Position numbers and translations under genes: made by a program
Shown: piece by piece, positions 1 to 7,280 of the stretch
How positions within the stretch are numbered: position 1 is the stretch's first letter
How the letters are laid out: each line of letters begins with the position of its first letter
Notes under the pieces: generated by a model
The model's database searches: none
What the model was told of the DNA's origin: nothing
The model's input: the letters and a program-made list of their open reading frames with translations, nothing else
Assembly: GCA_003612335.1 (NCBI GenBank)
Contig: RAYO01000035.1
Location: 1 to 41,185 of the forward strand
Direction: 5' to 3'
Source: a bacterium 1xD42-67
GTDB lineage: Bacteria; Bacillota; Clostridia; Oscillospirales; Oscillospiraceae
DNA: 41,185 nt

Positions 1-84
1 AAAATGTCAGGAAACGAACTCCTTGTCCCCCATGGCTTTGACGCCCTTTTTTGGTAGACATTTGGTAGACCTGGGCAGGATCGG

Positions 85-201
85 CACAGAACGACAAGAC
101 GCCCTGGCCATAGGCCAGGGCGTCTTGTCTGTGTGTGTTGTAAAAGGAGAGGGAGAAATGGGAGATACATGGTGTAGCTGAGCTACGATGTCATCATAGG
201 A
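85..201 (-). ncRNA. candidate csRNA-like small RNA, copy 1
   Basis: Read on the minus strand, a promoter at 204-246 is followed by a short 5' hairpin (GTAGCT/AGCTAC, 174-186), then an unpaired pyrimidine-rich segment containing CUCCUU (144-149), then a perfect 17-bp hairpin with a 3-nt loop (93-129). This is the architecture of streptococcal CiaR-controlled csRNAs, whose single-stranded middle pairs with Shine-Dalgarno sequences. No ORF is convincing. A second copy lies directly upstream with different stem sequences but the same layout, so base pairing is conserved while sequence is not. The 3' hairpin has only a weak U tract, so the exact 3' end is uncertain. Function is inferred. Confidence 0.55.
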
Positions 202-203
202 TA

Positions 204-246
204 TAAATACGGCGATCTCATGACGTCCCTGTGAATTTTTTGTAAA
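204..246 (-). promoter_or_regulatory. promoter with 11-bp direct-repeat regulator box, sRNA copy 1
   Basis: On the minus strand TTTAC and TTCAC start 11 bp apart (231-246), and a -10-like TATTTA (204-209) follows 26 bp after the second half-site. There is no -35 hexamer, as expected for promoters activated by OmpR/PhoB-type regulators. The same arrangement occurs at 394-436, 4812-4853 and 14398-14440. Confidence 0.5.
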
Positions 247-282
247 CTCCGGCACCCGATCCAGGACCGGAGGGATAGGCGG

Positions 283-388
283 GGGGAACAGTACGGCGCC
301 CCGGCCAATGACCGGGGCGCCGTACTGTGTGTTGTAAAGGAGAGAGAAAGGAGATATGTCTTGTCCACTTGGTACGATACCATCATAG
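283..388 (-). ncRNA. candidate csRNA-like small RNA, copy 2
   Basis: Minus-strand transcript predicted from the promoter at 394-436. It has a small 5' hairpin (TGGTA/TACCA, 370-382), a single-stranded stretch with two CUCCUU motifs (348-353 and 337-342) complementary to AAGGAG ribosome-binding sites, and a perfect 16-bp GC-rich hairpin (289-327). It is homologous in layout and flanking sequence to copy 1 (85-201), but both stems differ in sequence and keep their pairing. It lies downstream of the M20 peptidase gene, with its own promoter-like element between. Confidence 0.55.
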
Positions 389-393
389 ATCAG

Positions 394-436
394 GAATAAG
401 GCAAGATCATGACATCAGGATGAACTTTTTGTGAAC
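394..436 (-). promoter_or_regulatory. promoter with 11-bp direct-repeat regulator box, sRNA copy 2
   Basis: Minus strand: TTCAC and TTCAT start 11 bp apart (421-435), with a weak -10-like TTATTC at 394-399, 25 bp from the second half-site. Spacing matches the response-regulator operon and clpB promoters in this window. Confidence 0.5.
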
Positions 437-474
437 ATTTCCGCGGATCCGTCTCCTCTCGCTCTCTCCTGTCC

Positions 475-1581
475 TCACTGGACGGCCAGGGCCAGGACCA
501 AAGCGGCGGTGTCCTCCAGGTTCTTGACGGTGATCTCCTCCTGGACGGTGTGGACCTTGGCCATACCAGTGCCCAGGACCAGGGCCTTGAGGCCGTTGGC
601 GCTCATATTGTTGGCGTCGCTCCCGCCGCCGCTGGCAGCCAGGGCGGGCTCCAGACCGGCCTTGCGGCAGGCGGCCATGACCTCCTGGACATAGGGATCG
701 TCGGCAGTGTAGGAGTAGGCGCTGTAGGCTTTGGTGAGCCCTCCCTCCAGGGTGGCCCCATACTTGTCGCAGGCCGCCTGGAGGCAGTCCATCATGTGCT
801 GGCCCTGGGCCTCCAGCTTGTCGTCCCGGCGGCTGCGGCACTCGCCGATGAGCTCCGCCCGCTCGGGGACGATGTTCGTGGCATACTGGGCGGTGATGGT
901 ACCGATGTTGGCGGTGGTCTCCTCATCGATGCGCAGCAGATCCATATGGGAGACCGCCTCGCAGAGGACCTGGACGGCGCTGATGCCCTCCTCGGGCGCC
1001 ACGCCGGCGTGGGCCCGCCGGCCGATGACGGCAGCGCTCAGCTTATACTGGCCGGGGGCGGCGGTGATGATCTTGCCGGCGTCGCCGCTGCTGTCCAGCA
1101 CTGCGGCCTTCTTGGCGGTCACCTTGCTGTAGTCCATGTGGCGGGAGCCGCGCAGCCCCACCTCCTCGCAGACGGTGAATAGGGCCTCGATGGTGGGATG
1201 GGGCAGGTCCTGCTCCACGATGGTGCGCAGGGCCTCCACGATGGCGGCCACACCAGATTTGTCATCGCCGCCCAAGACCGTGTCCCCCTTGCTGCGGATG
1301 ACCCCGTCTTCGATGACGGGCTGGATCCCCACGCCGGGGACCACGGTGTCCATGTGGGCGGCGAAAAGGATGGGCTCACCGTCAGTGTTCCCGGGCAGGG
1401 TGCAGTACAGGTTGCCCGTCTCGCTGCCCGTCTTGGCGGCGCTGTCGTCGGTGGAGACCTGACAGCCGATGGCCTCCAGGTCTTGGGCGATCCGGGCGGC
1501 GATGGCCCCCTCGTGGGTGCTCTCGCTGTCGATCTGGATATACTCCAGAAAAGTCTGGAGCAGACGCTCTTTGTTGATCAT
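475..1581 (-). CDS. M20-family peptidase (PepT-like)
   Basis: A 368-aa zinc-dependent aminopeptidase of the M20 family, closest in style to the tripeptidase T-like subgroup. Visible motifs in order are AAHMDTVVPG (first metal ligand), LGGDDKSGVAAI (bridging Asp), CEEVGLRGS (catalytic Glu pair), the lid-domain segment GRRAHAGVAPEEG, and a C-terminal SGGGSDANNMS followed by a conserved His in KVHTVQEE. The ATG at 1581 was chosen because AAAGGAGG lies 8 nt upstream; the ATG 36 nt further out has no such site. It follows the AbgT-type transporter on the same strand, 62 nt apart with a hairpin between them. This echoes abgT with abgA/abgB, where M20 hydrolases cleave an imported amidated substrate. 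The actual substrate is unknown. Confidence 0.88.
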   Translation of the reverse strand: MINKERLLQTFLEYIQIDSESTHEGAIAARIAQDLEAIGCQVSTDDSAAKTGSETGNLYCTLPGNTDGEPILFAAHMDTVVPGVGIQPVIEDGVIRSKGDTVLGGDDKSGVAAIVEALRTIVEQDLPHPTIEALFTVCEEVGLRGSRHMDYSKVTAKKAAVLDSSGDAGKIITAAPGQYKLSAAVIGRRAHAGVAPEEGISAVQVLCEAVSHMDLLRIDEETTANIGTITAQYATNIVPERAELIGECRSRRDDKLEAQGQHMMDCLQAACDKYGATLEGGLTKAYSAYSYTADDPYVQEVMAACRKAGLEPALAASGGGSDANNMSANGLKALVLGTGMAKVHTVQEEITVKNLEDTAALVLALAVQ

Positions 1582-1606
1582 GGGATGACCTCCTTTTGAT
1601 TTCAAA

Positions 1607-1628
1607 AGGGCGGCCATACGGCCGCCCT
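1607..1628 (-). terminator. intercistronic hairpin between transporter and peptidase
   Basis: A perfect 9-bp stem (AGGGCGGCC/GGCCGCCCT) with a 4-nt loop lies between the transporter stop and the peptidase start. On the minus strand a short T run follows, so it may act as a partial terminator that lowers peptidase expression. Confidence 0.5.
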
Positions 1629-1643
1629 GGGGCGCGGATCAGA

Positions 1644-3206
1644 TCAGACGGGGGGATAGGCCAGGCTGGTATTGATGCCGATGGGCAGGCCGATGGACAG
1701 CCAAATGATCAGCATGATGGTCCAGACCAGCAGGAAGCACAGGCTGTAGGGCAGCATGGTGGCGGTGATGGTGCCGATGCCGGCCTTCTTGTCGTACTTC
1801 TGAGCGAAGATGACGATGACGGCGAAGTAGGTCATCATGGGGGTGATCAGGTTGGTGCAGGAGTCACCGATCCGGTAGGCCAGCTGGCACAGCTCGGGGC
1901 TGTAACCCAGCAGCATGAACATGGGGACGAACACCGGCGCCAGGATGTTCCACTTGGCGGAGGCGGAGCCCATGAACAGGTTCATGAAGGCGGAGAAGAG
2001 CACGAAGATCACCATCAGCGGGATCAGGCCGATGTCGATGGCGCGGAAGAAGTTGGCGCCGTTCAGGGCGATGATGGTGCCCAGCTGGGTGTAGCTGAAG
2101 TACTGGATGAACTGGGCGGACACGAAGGCCAGGGCCAGGAAGGAGCCCATGGAGGACATGGCCTTGGCCATGGAGTTACACACCTCGCGGTGGTTCTTCA
2201 GGGTGCCGGCCTTCTTGCCGTAGGCCACGGCGGGGATGAAGAACATCAGCGCGATGAGGACCACGATGCTGTCGATGAAGGGGGTCTTGCCCAGGATGTC
2301 GCCGTCAGCATTGCGGAAGAAGGAGTCCTGGGGGATCAGAGCGGCCACGATGAGGACCACATAGACCAGCAGGGCGATCCCGGCGGCCCGCAGGCCCTTC
2401 TTCTCCTCGGGGGTGATGGTGGTCAGAGAGGTGTCCTCGTCAGCCAGCACCTCGCCGCCGAACTTCTCCAGACGGGGCTCCACCAGGAAGTCGGTGATCA
2501 GGGTGCCCACGATGGTGATCAGGAAAGTGGAGGCGGCCATGAAGAAATAGTTGCCCATGACCTGGACCTGATAGTTGGCGTCGATGATGGACACGGCAGT
2601 CTGGGAGATGCCGGCCAGCAGGGGATCCAGAGTGCCCACCAGCAGGTTGGCGGAGAAGCCGCCGGACACGCCGCAGAACGCGGCGGCCAGACCGGCCATG
2701 GGGTGGCGGCCATAGGCCCGGAAGACCATGGCGCCCAGGGGGATCAGGATGACGTAGCCGGAGTCGGAGGCGATGTTGGACATGACGCCCAGGAAGACCA
2801 CCACAGGGGTGATCAGGACCTTGGGGGTGACCTTCACGGTCTGCTTGAGCAGGGAGTTGATCAGACCGGACTGCTCTGCCACGCCCACGCCAAGCATGGC
2901 CACCAGCACCATGCCCAAGGGGGCATAGGAGGTGAAGTTGCTCACGGCCTTGGTGAACATATAGGCCAGGCCGTCCTTGGTCAGCAGACTGACAGCGGTG
3001 ACGGTGGTCTCCTTCAGCTCGCCGCCGGAAATCAGCTCGCCGGTGGCGGACACGCCCATCGCCGCGCAGATGGCGGAGATCACCACGATCAGCAGGGCCA
3101 GCATGGCGAACAGGGCTACAGGGTGGGGCAGCTTGTTGCCCGCCCGCTCGATGCCGTTGAGCCAGCGGTCATACAGGCTGACCTTCTGCAAATTGTTTTT
3201 TGCCAT
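1644..3206 (-). CDS. AbgT-family transporter
   Basis: A 520-aa polytopic membrane protein with about a dozen hydrophobic segments. The layout and phrases such as SGGFSANLLVGTLDPLL, SDSGYVILIPLG and RIGDSCTNLITPMMTYF fit the AbgT/YdaH family (p-aminobenzoyl-glutamate or antimetabolite transport). The GDSxTNxITP segment near the C terminus is characteristic. The ATG at 3206 is preceded by AAGGAGAG at good spacing and encodes the basic start MAKNNLQK. An upstream in-frame ATG at 3227 lacks a site. It is the first gene of a probable two-gene operon with the M20 peptidase and is driven by the promoter at 3340-3368. Substrate is inferred from the family only. Confidence 0.88.
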   Translation of the reverse strand: MAKNNLQKVSLYDRWLNGIERAGNKLPHPVALFAMLALLIVVISAICAAMGVSATGELISGGELKETTVTAVSLLTKDGLAYMFTKAVSNFTSYAPLGMVLVAMLGVGVAEQSGLINSLLKQTVKVTPKVLITPVVVFLGVMSNIASDSGYVILIPLGAMVFRAYGRHPMAGLAAAFCGVSGGFSANLLVGTLDPLLAGISQTAVSIIDANYQVQVMGNYFFMAASTFLITIVGTLITDFLVEPRLEKFGGEVLADEDTSLTTITPEEKKGLRAAGIALLVYVVLIVAALIPQDSFFRNADGDILGKTPFIDSIVVLIALMFFIPAVAYGKKAGTLKNHREVCNSMAKAMSSMGSFLALAFVSAQFIQYFSYTQLGTIIALNGANFFRAIDIGLIPLMVIFVLFSAFMNLFMGSASAKWNILAPVFVPMFMLLGYSPELCQLAYRIGDSCTNLITPMMTYFAVIVIFAQKYDKKAGIGTITATMLPYSLCFLLVWTIMLIIWLSIGLPIGINTSLAYPPV

Positions 3207-3339
3207 TTGTTTCTCTCCTTCAAACATTCAAAATATGTTGCTTCATGTTCTCCTGTGGCGCACAGCCTTGGAGCGATGTCCCGCCTCCTTTCCCTGCTCT
3301 CCAGGCGCGCTCTCTGTCCACAAGGCTCATAACGGGCTC

Positions 3340-3368
3340 ATTGTAGCATAAAGCGCCCTGGGATGCAA
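3340..3368 (-). promoter_or_regulatory. sigma-A type promoter for the AbgT-type operon
   Basis: Minus strand: TTGCAT (3363-3368), 17-bp spacer, TACAAT (3340-3345). The leader to the transporter start is about 125 nt. Confidence 0.65.
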
Positions 3369-3635
3369 GTAAAATGACGAATGACAGCCGGGGACCCCTC
3401 GCCGCCTTCGTCTTTTTGCACAATAACGCGGCTCTGCGGTCTTGTCTCTATGCCGCGGACAAGTGCCCCTAAACTGTACACGGTTCTAGTTTTTTTGCAT
3501 AGAAACATCCATTTTTTGATTCCTTACCAGAATCTTAGCTTGACAATATAGATATGATATGAGAAAATTAAAAGATTATAAGGCATCTGACCTCAAAAAC
3601 CTTCAAGAACTTCCAACTGCGAGGTGCATCCATCC
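3369..3635. other. divergent intergenic region
   Basis: AT-richer spacer between the AbgT-type operon and the cation-efflux gene. On the plus strand TTGACA (3540-3545), 17 bp, then a weak GAAAAT (3563-3568) is a possible promoter for the efflux gene. No ORF, tRNA or clear riboswitch was seen. Confidence 0.35.
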
Positions 3636-4811
3636 GTGGACTTTTTCGTGCATTTTTGTATGCGGGGCGGGGACGCTCAGGATCCTGAGACCCGCCGCCG
3701 GTGCGGCGTGGTGTCCGGCGCGGCGGGCATCGGACTGAACCTGCTGCTCTTCCTGGGCAAGCTGCTGGCCGGGATCGCCGCCGCCTCTATCGCCGTCACT
3801 GCCGACGCCTTCAACAACCTGTCCGACGCCGCCTCCTCGGTGGTCACTCTGATCGGCTTCCGGCTGGCCGGCCGGGAGGCGGACCGGGAACACCCCTTCG
3901 GACACGGGCGGATGGAATATCTCGCCGGGCTGGTGGTGGCCATGCTCATCCTGCTGGTGGGGGCGGAGCTGATCCAGACCTCTGTCCGGAAGATCCTCAG
4001 CCCAGAGCCGGTGGCCTTCTCCGCCCTGTCGGCGGGGATCCTGGCCGCCTCCATCGCGGTGAAGCTGTGGATGTTCGCCTTCAACCGGGCCCTGGCCCGG
4101 AAGATCGGATCCGCCGCCCTGTCCGCCACCGCCGCCGACTCCCTGTCTGACGCCGCCGCCACCGGGATCCTCCTGCTGGGCCTGCTGGCCGGACGCTTCC
4201 TGGATCTGGCCCTGGACGGCTGGCTGGGTCTGGCGGTGGCCCTGTTCATCCTGCGCACCGGCTGGGGGGCGGTCAAGGAGACCGTGGACCCCCTGCTGGG
4301 CCGGCCCATGGACCCGGAGCTGGCCGCCGATATCGACCGGATCGTCCTGGGCCACGACCATATCCTGGGCATCCACGACCTGGTCTATCACGACTACGGC
4401 CCCGGCCGGGCCATGATGTCCCTCCACGCCGAGGTCCCCGCCGACGGCGACTTTTTGGAGCTCCACGACACGATCGACCACATCGAGCGGGAGCTGAAGG
4501 CCAAGCACCACATCGAGACCTGCATCCACATGGACCCGGTGGTCCGGGACGGACGCACCGAGGCCCTCCGCCAGCAGGTGGAGGACCTGGTGCGGGAGCT
4601 GGATCCCACCTGCTCCATCCACGACTTTCGGATCACTGCCGGGCCCTGCCACACCAACCTCCTCTTCGACGTGGTGGTGCCTTACGGCTTCCGCCTGTCG
4701 GACGACGAGGTGCGCGCCGCCCTGTGTCAGGCCGTCAAGGGCCTGTCCGACCGCTACTTCGCCGTGATCCAGGTGGAGCGCTCCTATGTGGAGAGGCGGA
4801 GAGGGGCGTAA
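3636..4811 (+). CDS. cation diffusion facilitator family transporter
   Basis: A proton-coupled divalent metal exporter of the CDF (FieF/MMT1) family, about 391 aa. The first membrane helices carry ADAFNNLSDAASS and the loop motif HPFGHGRMEYLAGL. A later helix has ADSLSDAAATG, giving the paired Asp residues of the transport site. The C-terminal half is the cytoplasmic dimerisation domain, extended relative to about 300-aa FieF by roughly 90 residues. The GTG at 3636 is preferred because GAGGTG (3621-3626) sits 9 nt before it. A GTG at 3624 and an ATG at 3672 are in-frame alternatives. It appears monocistronic and ends one base before the response-regulator promoter box. The metal (Fe, Zn or Mn) cannot be told. 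Confidence 0.88.
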   Translation: MDFFVHFCMRGGDAQDPETRRRCGVVSGAAGIGLNLLLFLGKLLAGIAAASIAVTADAFNNLSDAASSVVTLIGFRLAGREADREHPFGHGRMEYLAGLVVAMLILLVGAELIQTSVRKILSPEPVAFSALSAGILAASIAVKLWMFAFNRALARKIGSAALSATAADSLSDAAATGILLLGLLAGRFLDLALDGWLGLAVALFILRTGWGAVKETVDPLLGRPMDPELAADIDRIVLGHDHILGIHDLVYHDYGPGRAMMSLHAEVPADGDFLELHDTIDHIERELKAKHHIETCIHMDPVVRDGRTEALRQQVEDLVRELDPTCSIHDFRITAGPCHTNLLFDVVVPYGFRLSDDEVRAALCQAVKGLSDRYFAVIQVERSYVERRRGA

Positions 4812-4853
4812 TTCACAGATCGTTCACCCAAGTGCGCCTGTTTGCGGTATAAT
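4812..4853 (+). promoter_or_regulatory. response-regulator operon promoter with direct-repeat box
   Basis: TTCACAGATCGTTCACCC (4812-4829) is an 11-bp-period direct repeat with no recognisable -35 hexamer. A perfect TATAAT follows at 4848-4853, 25 bp after the second half-site. The arrangement suggests autoregulation by the OmpR-type protein encoded downstream. The leader is about 88 nt. Confidence 0.6.
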
Positions 4854-4947
4854 AGAAGGGATGCTGCGGGGCAGTGCCGTCCAGAGCCGCCAGGTCCTGC
4901 CCAGGATCGATATCGTCAGCGACAATTAGGAAACGAGGTGCCGTTTT

Positions 4948-5640
4948 ATGTCGAAAAAAGTCCTGATCGTAGAGGACGACGCCAATATCGCCGAACTGCT
5001 CCACCTCTATCTGGAGAAAGAGGGCTTCGAGACCCAGGTGGCCAAGGACGGAGGGAAGGGTGTGGATCTGTTCCGCTCCTTCCAGCCCGACCTGGTGCTG
5101 CTGGACATCATGCTCCCCGTCATGGACGGCTGGTCGGTGCTGAAGCGCATCCGTGAGGGGGACAAGGCCCCCGTGATCATGCTCACCGCCAAGGGCGAGG
5201 TGGAGGACAAGGTGTCCGGCCTGGAGCAGGGGGCGGACGACTACATCGTAAAACCCTTCGAGATGAAGGAGGTACTGGCCCGGATCCACGCCGTCCTCCG
5301 CCGCACCGGCGGAGAGGAGGAGACAGGGGAGAAGAAGCTGTCCTTCGACAAGCTGGTGATCAACCTGGACTCCTATGAGCTGCTGGTGGACGGCCAGAGG
5401 GTGGACACCCCCCCAAAGGAGCTGGAGCTGCTCTTCCACCTGGCCTCCTCCCCCAACCGGGTCTTCACCCGGAATCAGCTCCTGGATGAGGTCTGGGGCT
5501 TCGACTACTTCGGTGACAGCCGTACCGTGGACGTCCACATCAAGCGCCTGCGGGAGAAGCTGGAAGGGGTCAGCGACCAGTGGCGCCTCAAGACCGTGTG
5601 GGGCGTGGGCTATAAGTTCGAGCTGGGCACAGCGGCCTGA
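4948..5640 (+). CDS. OmpR/PhoB-type response regulator
   Basis: A 230-aa DNA-binding response regulator. The receiver domain (about 1-118) has the acidic pair D10/D11, the phospho-acceptor D53 in LVLLDIMLP, T80 in IMLTAKG and K102 in YIVKPFE. The winged-helix output domain (about 130-228) has the expected PPKELELLFHLA and VDVHIKRLREKLE segments. GAGGTG 7 nt upstream supports the ATG. It is followed by the sensor kinase (129 nt gap), then HtrA and NUDIX genes. A kinase-regulator pair with an HtrA protease recalls CiaRH, CssRS and WalRK loci. Its own promoter carries the direct-repeat box shared with clpB and two small RNAs, so it is the natural candidate to bind it. Confidence 0.93.
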   Translation: MSKKVLIVEDDANIAELLHLYLEKEGFETQVAKDGGKGVDLFRSFQPDLVLLDIMLPVMDGWSVLKRIREGDKAPVIMLTAKGEVEDKVSGLEQGADDYIVKPFEMKEVLARIHAVLRRTGGEEETGEKKLSFDKLVINLDSYELLVDGQRVDTPPKELELLFHLASSPNRVFTRNQLLDEVWGFDYFGDSRTVDVHIKRLREKLEGVSDQWRLKTVWGVGYKFELGTAA

Positions 5641-5769
5641 GGCGCGGACATGGAACAGATGGAGCGGTCGATCCAGACGATCTGTCAGGCAGCCAGAGAT
5701 GTTCCTGGAATGGCTGGAAGAGGCGGCAGGATGACATGGATCTGCTGGCCGGAACGGAGGTGAGTCGAG

Positions 5770-7218
5770 CTGCGCTCTTTATATCGCCGTCAGCTCACCA
5801 TGATGGTGAGCATCGTGCTGGTGTCCTTCACCCTGCTGGCAGGGTCCTTCATGCTGCTGTCTTACCGCTATATCATCGGTGAGACCCGCGACACGGTGAA
5901 GCGCAACGCGGGCCATGTCTCCAGCTTCACCTCCAGCTACTACCGGTACTACCTCACGCTGGATATCCAGGACGATTTCTACAGCACCTATGTGGCCACC
6001 ATCGCCATGATCTCCAACTCCCATGTGATCGTGGCCGACCCGGAGGGGCATATCCTCTACGCCGCCGCCCCTGACGACGGCCGGGACTACGACTATGAAA
6101 ACGCCGTCCTCCCCGATGGGATCGTGGCCCAGGTGTCCGCCGGCGGCCAGTTCAGCGGCATGAGCAACCTGGGAGGGATCTATCCCGAGCGGCGGTATAT
6201 CTCCGCCCTGCCCGTGTCCAACCAGATCGGCCCTCTGGTGCGGATCCAGGGGATGGTCCTGGTGGCGGCGGACGCCTCCAACCTGTCGGAGATGTGGGCC
6301 TCCACCGCCACGATCTTCTTCTTCTCCGCTGTGGTGGTCTTCCTGATCTCGGTGATCGCCAGCACCCTCACCTCCGCCCACCAGACCCGGCCTCTGAACG
6401 AGATCGCAGAGGCGGCCCGGAAATTCGGCCAGGGGGAGTTCGACGTCCGGGTGGCCGGCTATGAGGACCGCTGCGACGAGGTGGGGGCGCTGGCCGAGGC
6501 TTTCAACGCCATGGCCAACTCTTTGGAGAAGGTGGAGAGCCAGCGCGCCGAGTTCATCGCCAACGTCTCCCACGAGCTGAAGACCCCCATGACCACCATC
6601 GCCGGCTTCGCCGAGGGGATCCTGGACGGCACCATCCCCCAGGAGCGGGAGGATGAGTCCCTCCAGATCATCGTGTCGGAGACCCGCCGGCTCAGCCGTC
6701 TGGTCCGCCGGATGCTGGACCTGTCCCGGCTCAACGCTCTGGCGGAGAGCACCGTCACCGCCCAGGAGACCTTCGACCTCACCGAGCTCATGTCCCGGGT
6801 GCTGATCAGTCTGGAGACCAAGATCTGCGACCGGAATCTGGATGTGGACGTCCAGATGCCCGAGGAGAAGCTGATGGTGTGGGGAGACCCCGACGCCGTG
6901 ACCCAGGTGTGCTATAACCTTTTGGACAACGCAGCCAAGTTCGCCGCCTCCGGCACCGCGATCGTCATCCACATCGCCAAAAAGGACGGCAAGGCGGTCA
7001 CCTCCATCCGCAACCTGGGGGCCACCATCCCGCCGGAGGAGATCCCCCTCCTCTTCGAGCGGTTCCACAAGGCGGACTACTCCCGCTCCATGGACCGGGA
7101 AGGGGTGGGCCTGGGCCTGTATATCGTCAAGACCCTGCTGGGCAGTCTGAAAGAGAACATCACCGTCACCAGCGAAGACGGAGTGACCCAGTTCCAGTTC
7201 ACCCTGACGCTGGCATAG
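5770..7218 (+). CDS. sensor histidine kinase, probable CTG start
   Basis: About 482 aa. Order: N-terminal membrane helix (about 11-33), extracytoplasmic sensor region, second helix (about 175-200), HAMP linker, H-box SHELKTPMT with the phosphorylated His near 268, N-box CYNLLDNAAKF, and G-box GVGLGLYIVK. The segment where many kinases have DxGxG reads NLGATIPPEE. The first in-frame ATG (5800) has no ribosome-binding site and would remove the basic head of helix 1. CTG at 5770 sits 6 nt after GGAGGTGA and gives MRSLYRRQLTMM, a typical kinase start, so I prefer it. Genes before and after are co-directional. It senses an envelope signal and probably phosphorylates the upstream regulator. Confidence 0.9.
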   Translation: MRSLYRRQLTMMVSIVLVSFTLLAGSFMLLSYRYIIGETRDTVKRNAGHVSSFTSSYYRYYLTLDIQDDFYSTYVATIAMISNSHVIVADPEGHILYAAAPDDGRDYDYENAVLPDGIVAQVSAGGQFSGMSNLGGIYPERRYISALPVSNQIGPLVRIQGMVLVAADASNLSEMWASTATIFFFSAVVVFLISVIASTLTSAHQTRPLNEIAEAARKFGQGEFDVRVAGYEDRCDEVGALAEAFNAMANSLEKVESQRAEFIANVSHELKTPMTTIAGFAEGILDGTIPQEREDESLQIIVSETRRLSRLVRRMLDLSRLNALAESTVTAQETFDLTELMSRVLISLETKICDRNLDVDVQMPEEKLMVWGDPDAVTQVCYNLLDNAAKFAASGTAIVIHIAKKDGKAVTSIRNLGATIPPEEIPLLFERFHKADYSRSMDREGVGLGLYIVKTLLGSLKENITVTSEDGVTQFQFTLTLA

Positions 7219-7280
7219 CCTCATTTGCCGGGGCGTATACCATGCGCGCCGCACACCTTATTCTCACCGGAGGTGCCACG

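Noticed and set aside
7..255. 82-aa minus-strand frame ending GVKAMGDKEFVS, which looked like a recombinase tail
   Set aside because: The frame runs through the sRNA hairpin region, has no start signal, and no integrase motif is visible. TTTGGTAGAC occurs twice in tandem (50-71) but this alone does not show an attachment site.
1596..3332. 578-aa plus-strand frame rich in Gly, His, Gln and Asp
   Set aside because: It is the antisense shadow of the AbgT-type transporter; composition is typical of GC-rich reverse frames and there is no ribosome-binding site.
5650..5763. 37-codon ORF between response regulator and kinase, ending in the kinase's ribosome-binding site
   Set aside because: No ribosome-binding site of its own and no recognisable sequence. 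It could couple translation, but nothing supports it beyond position.
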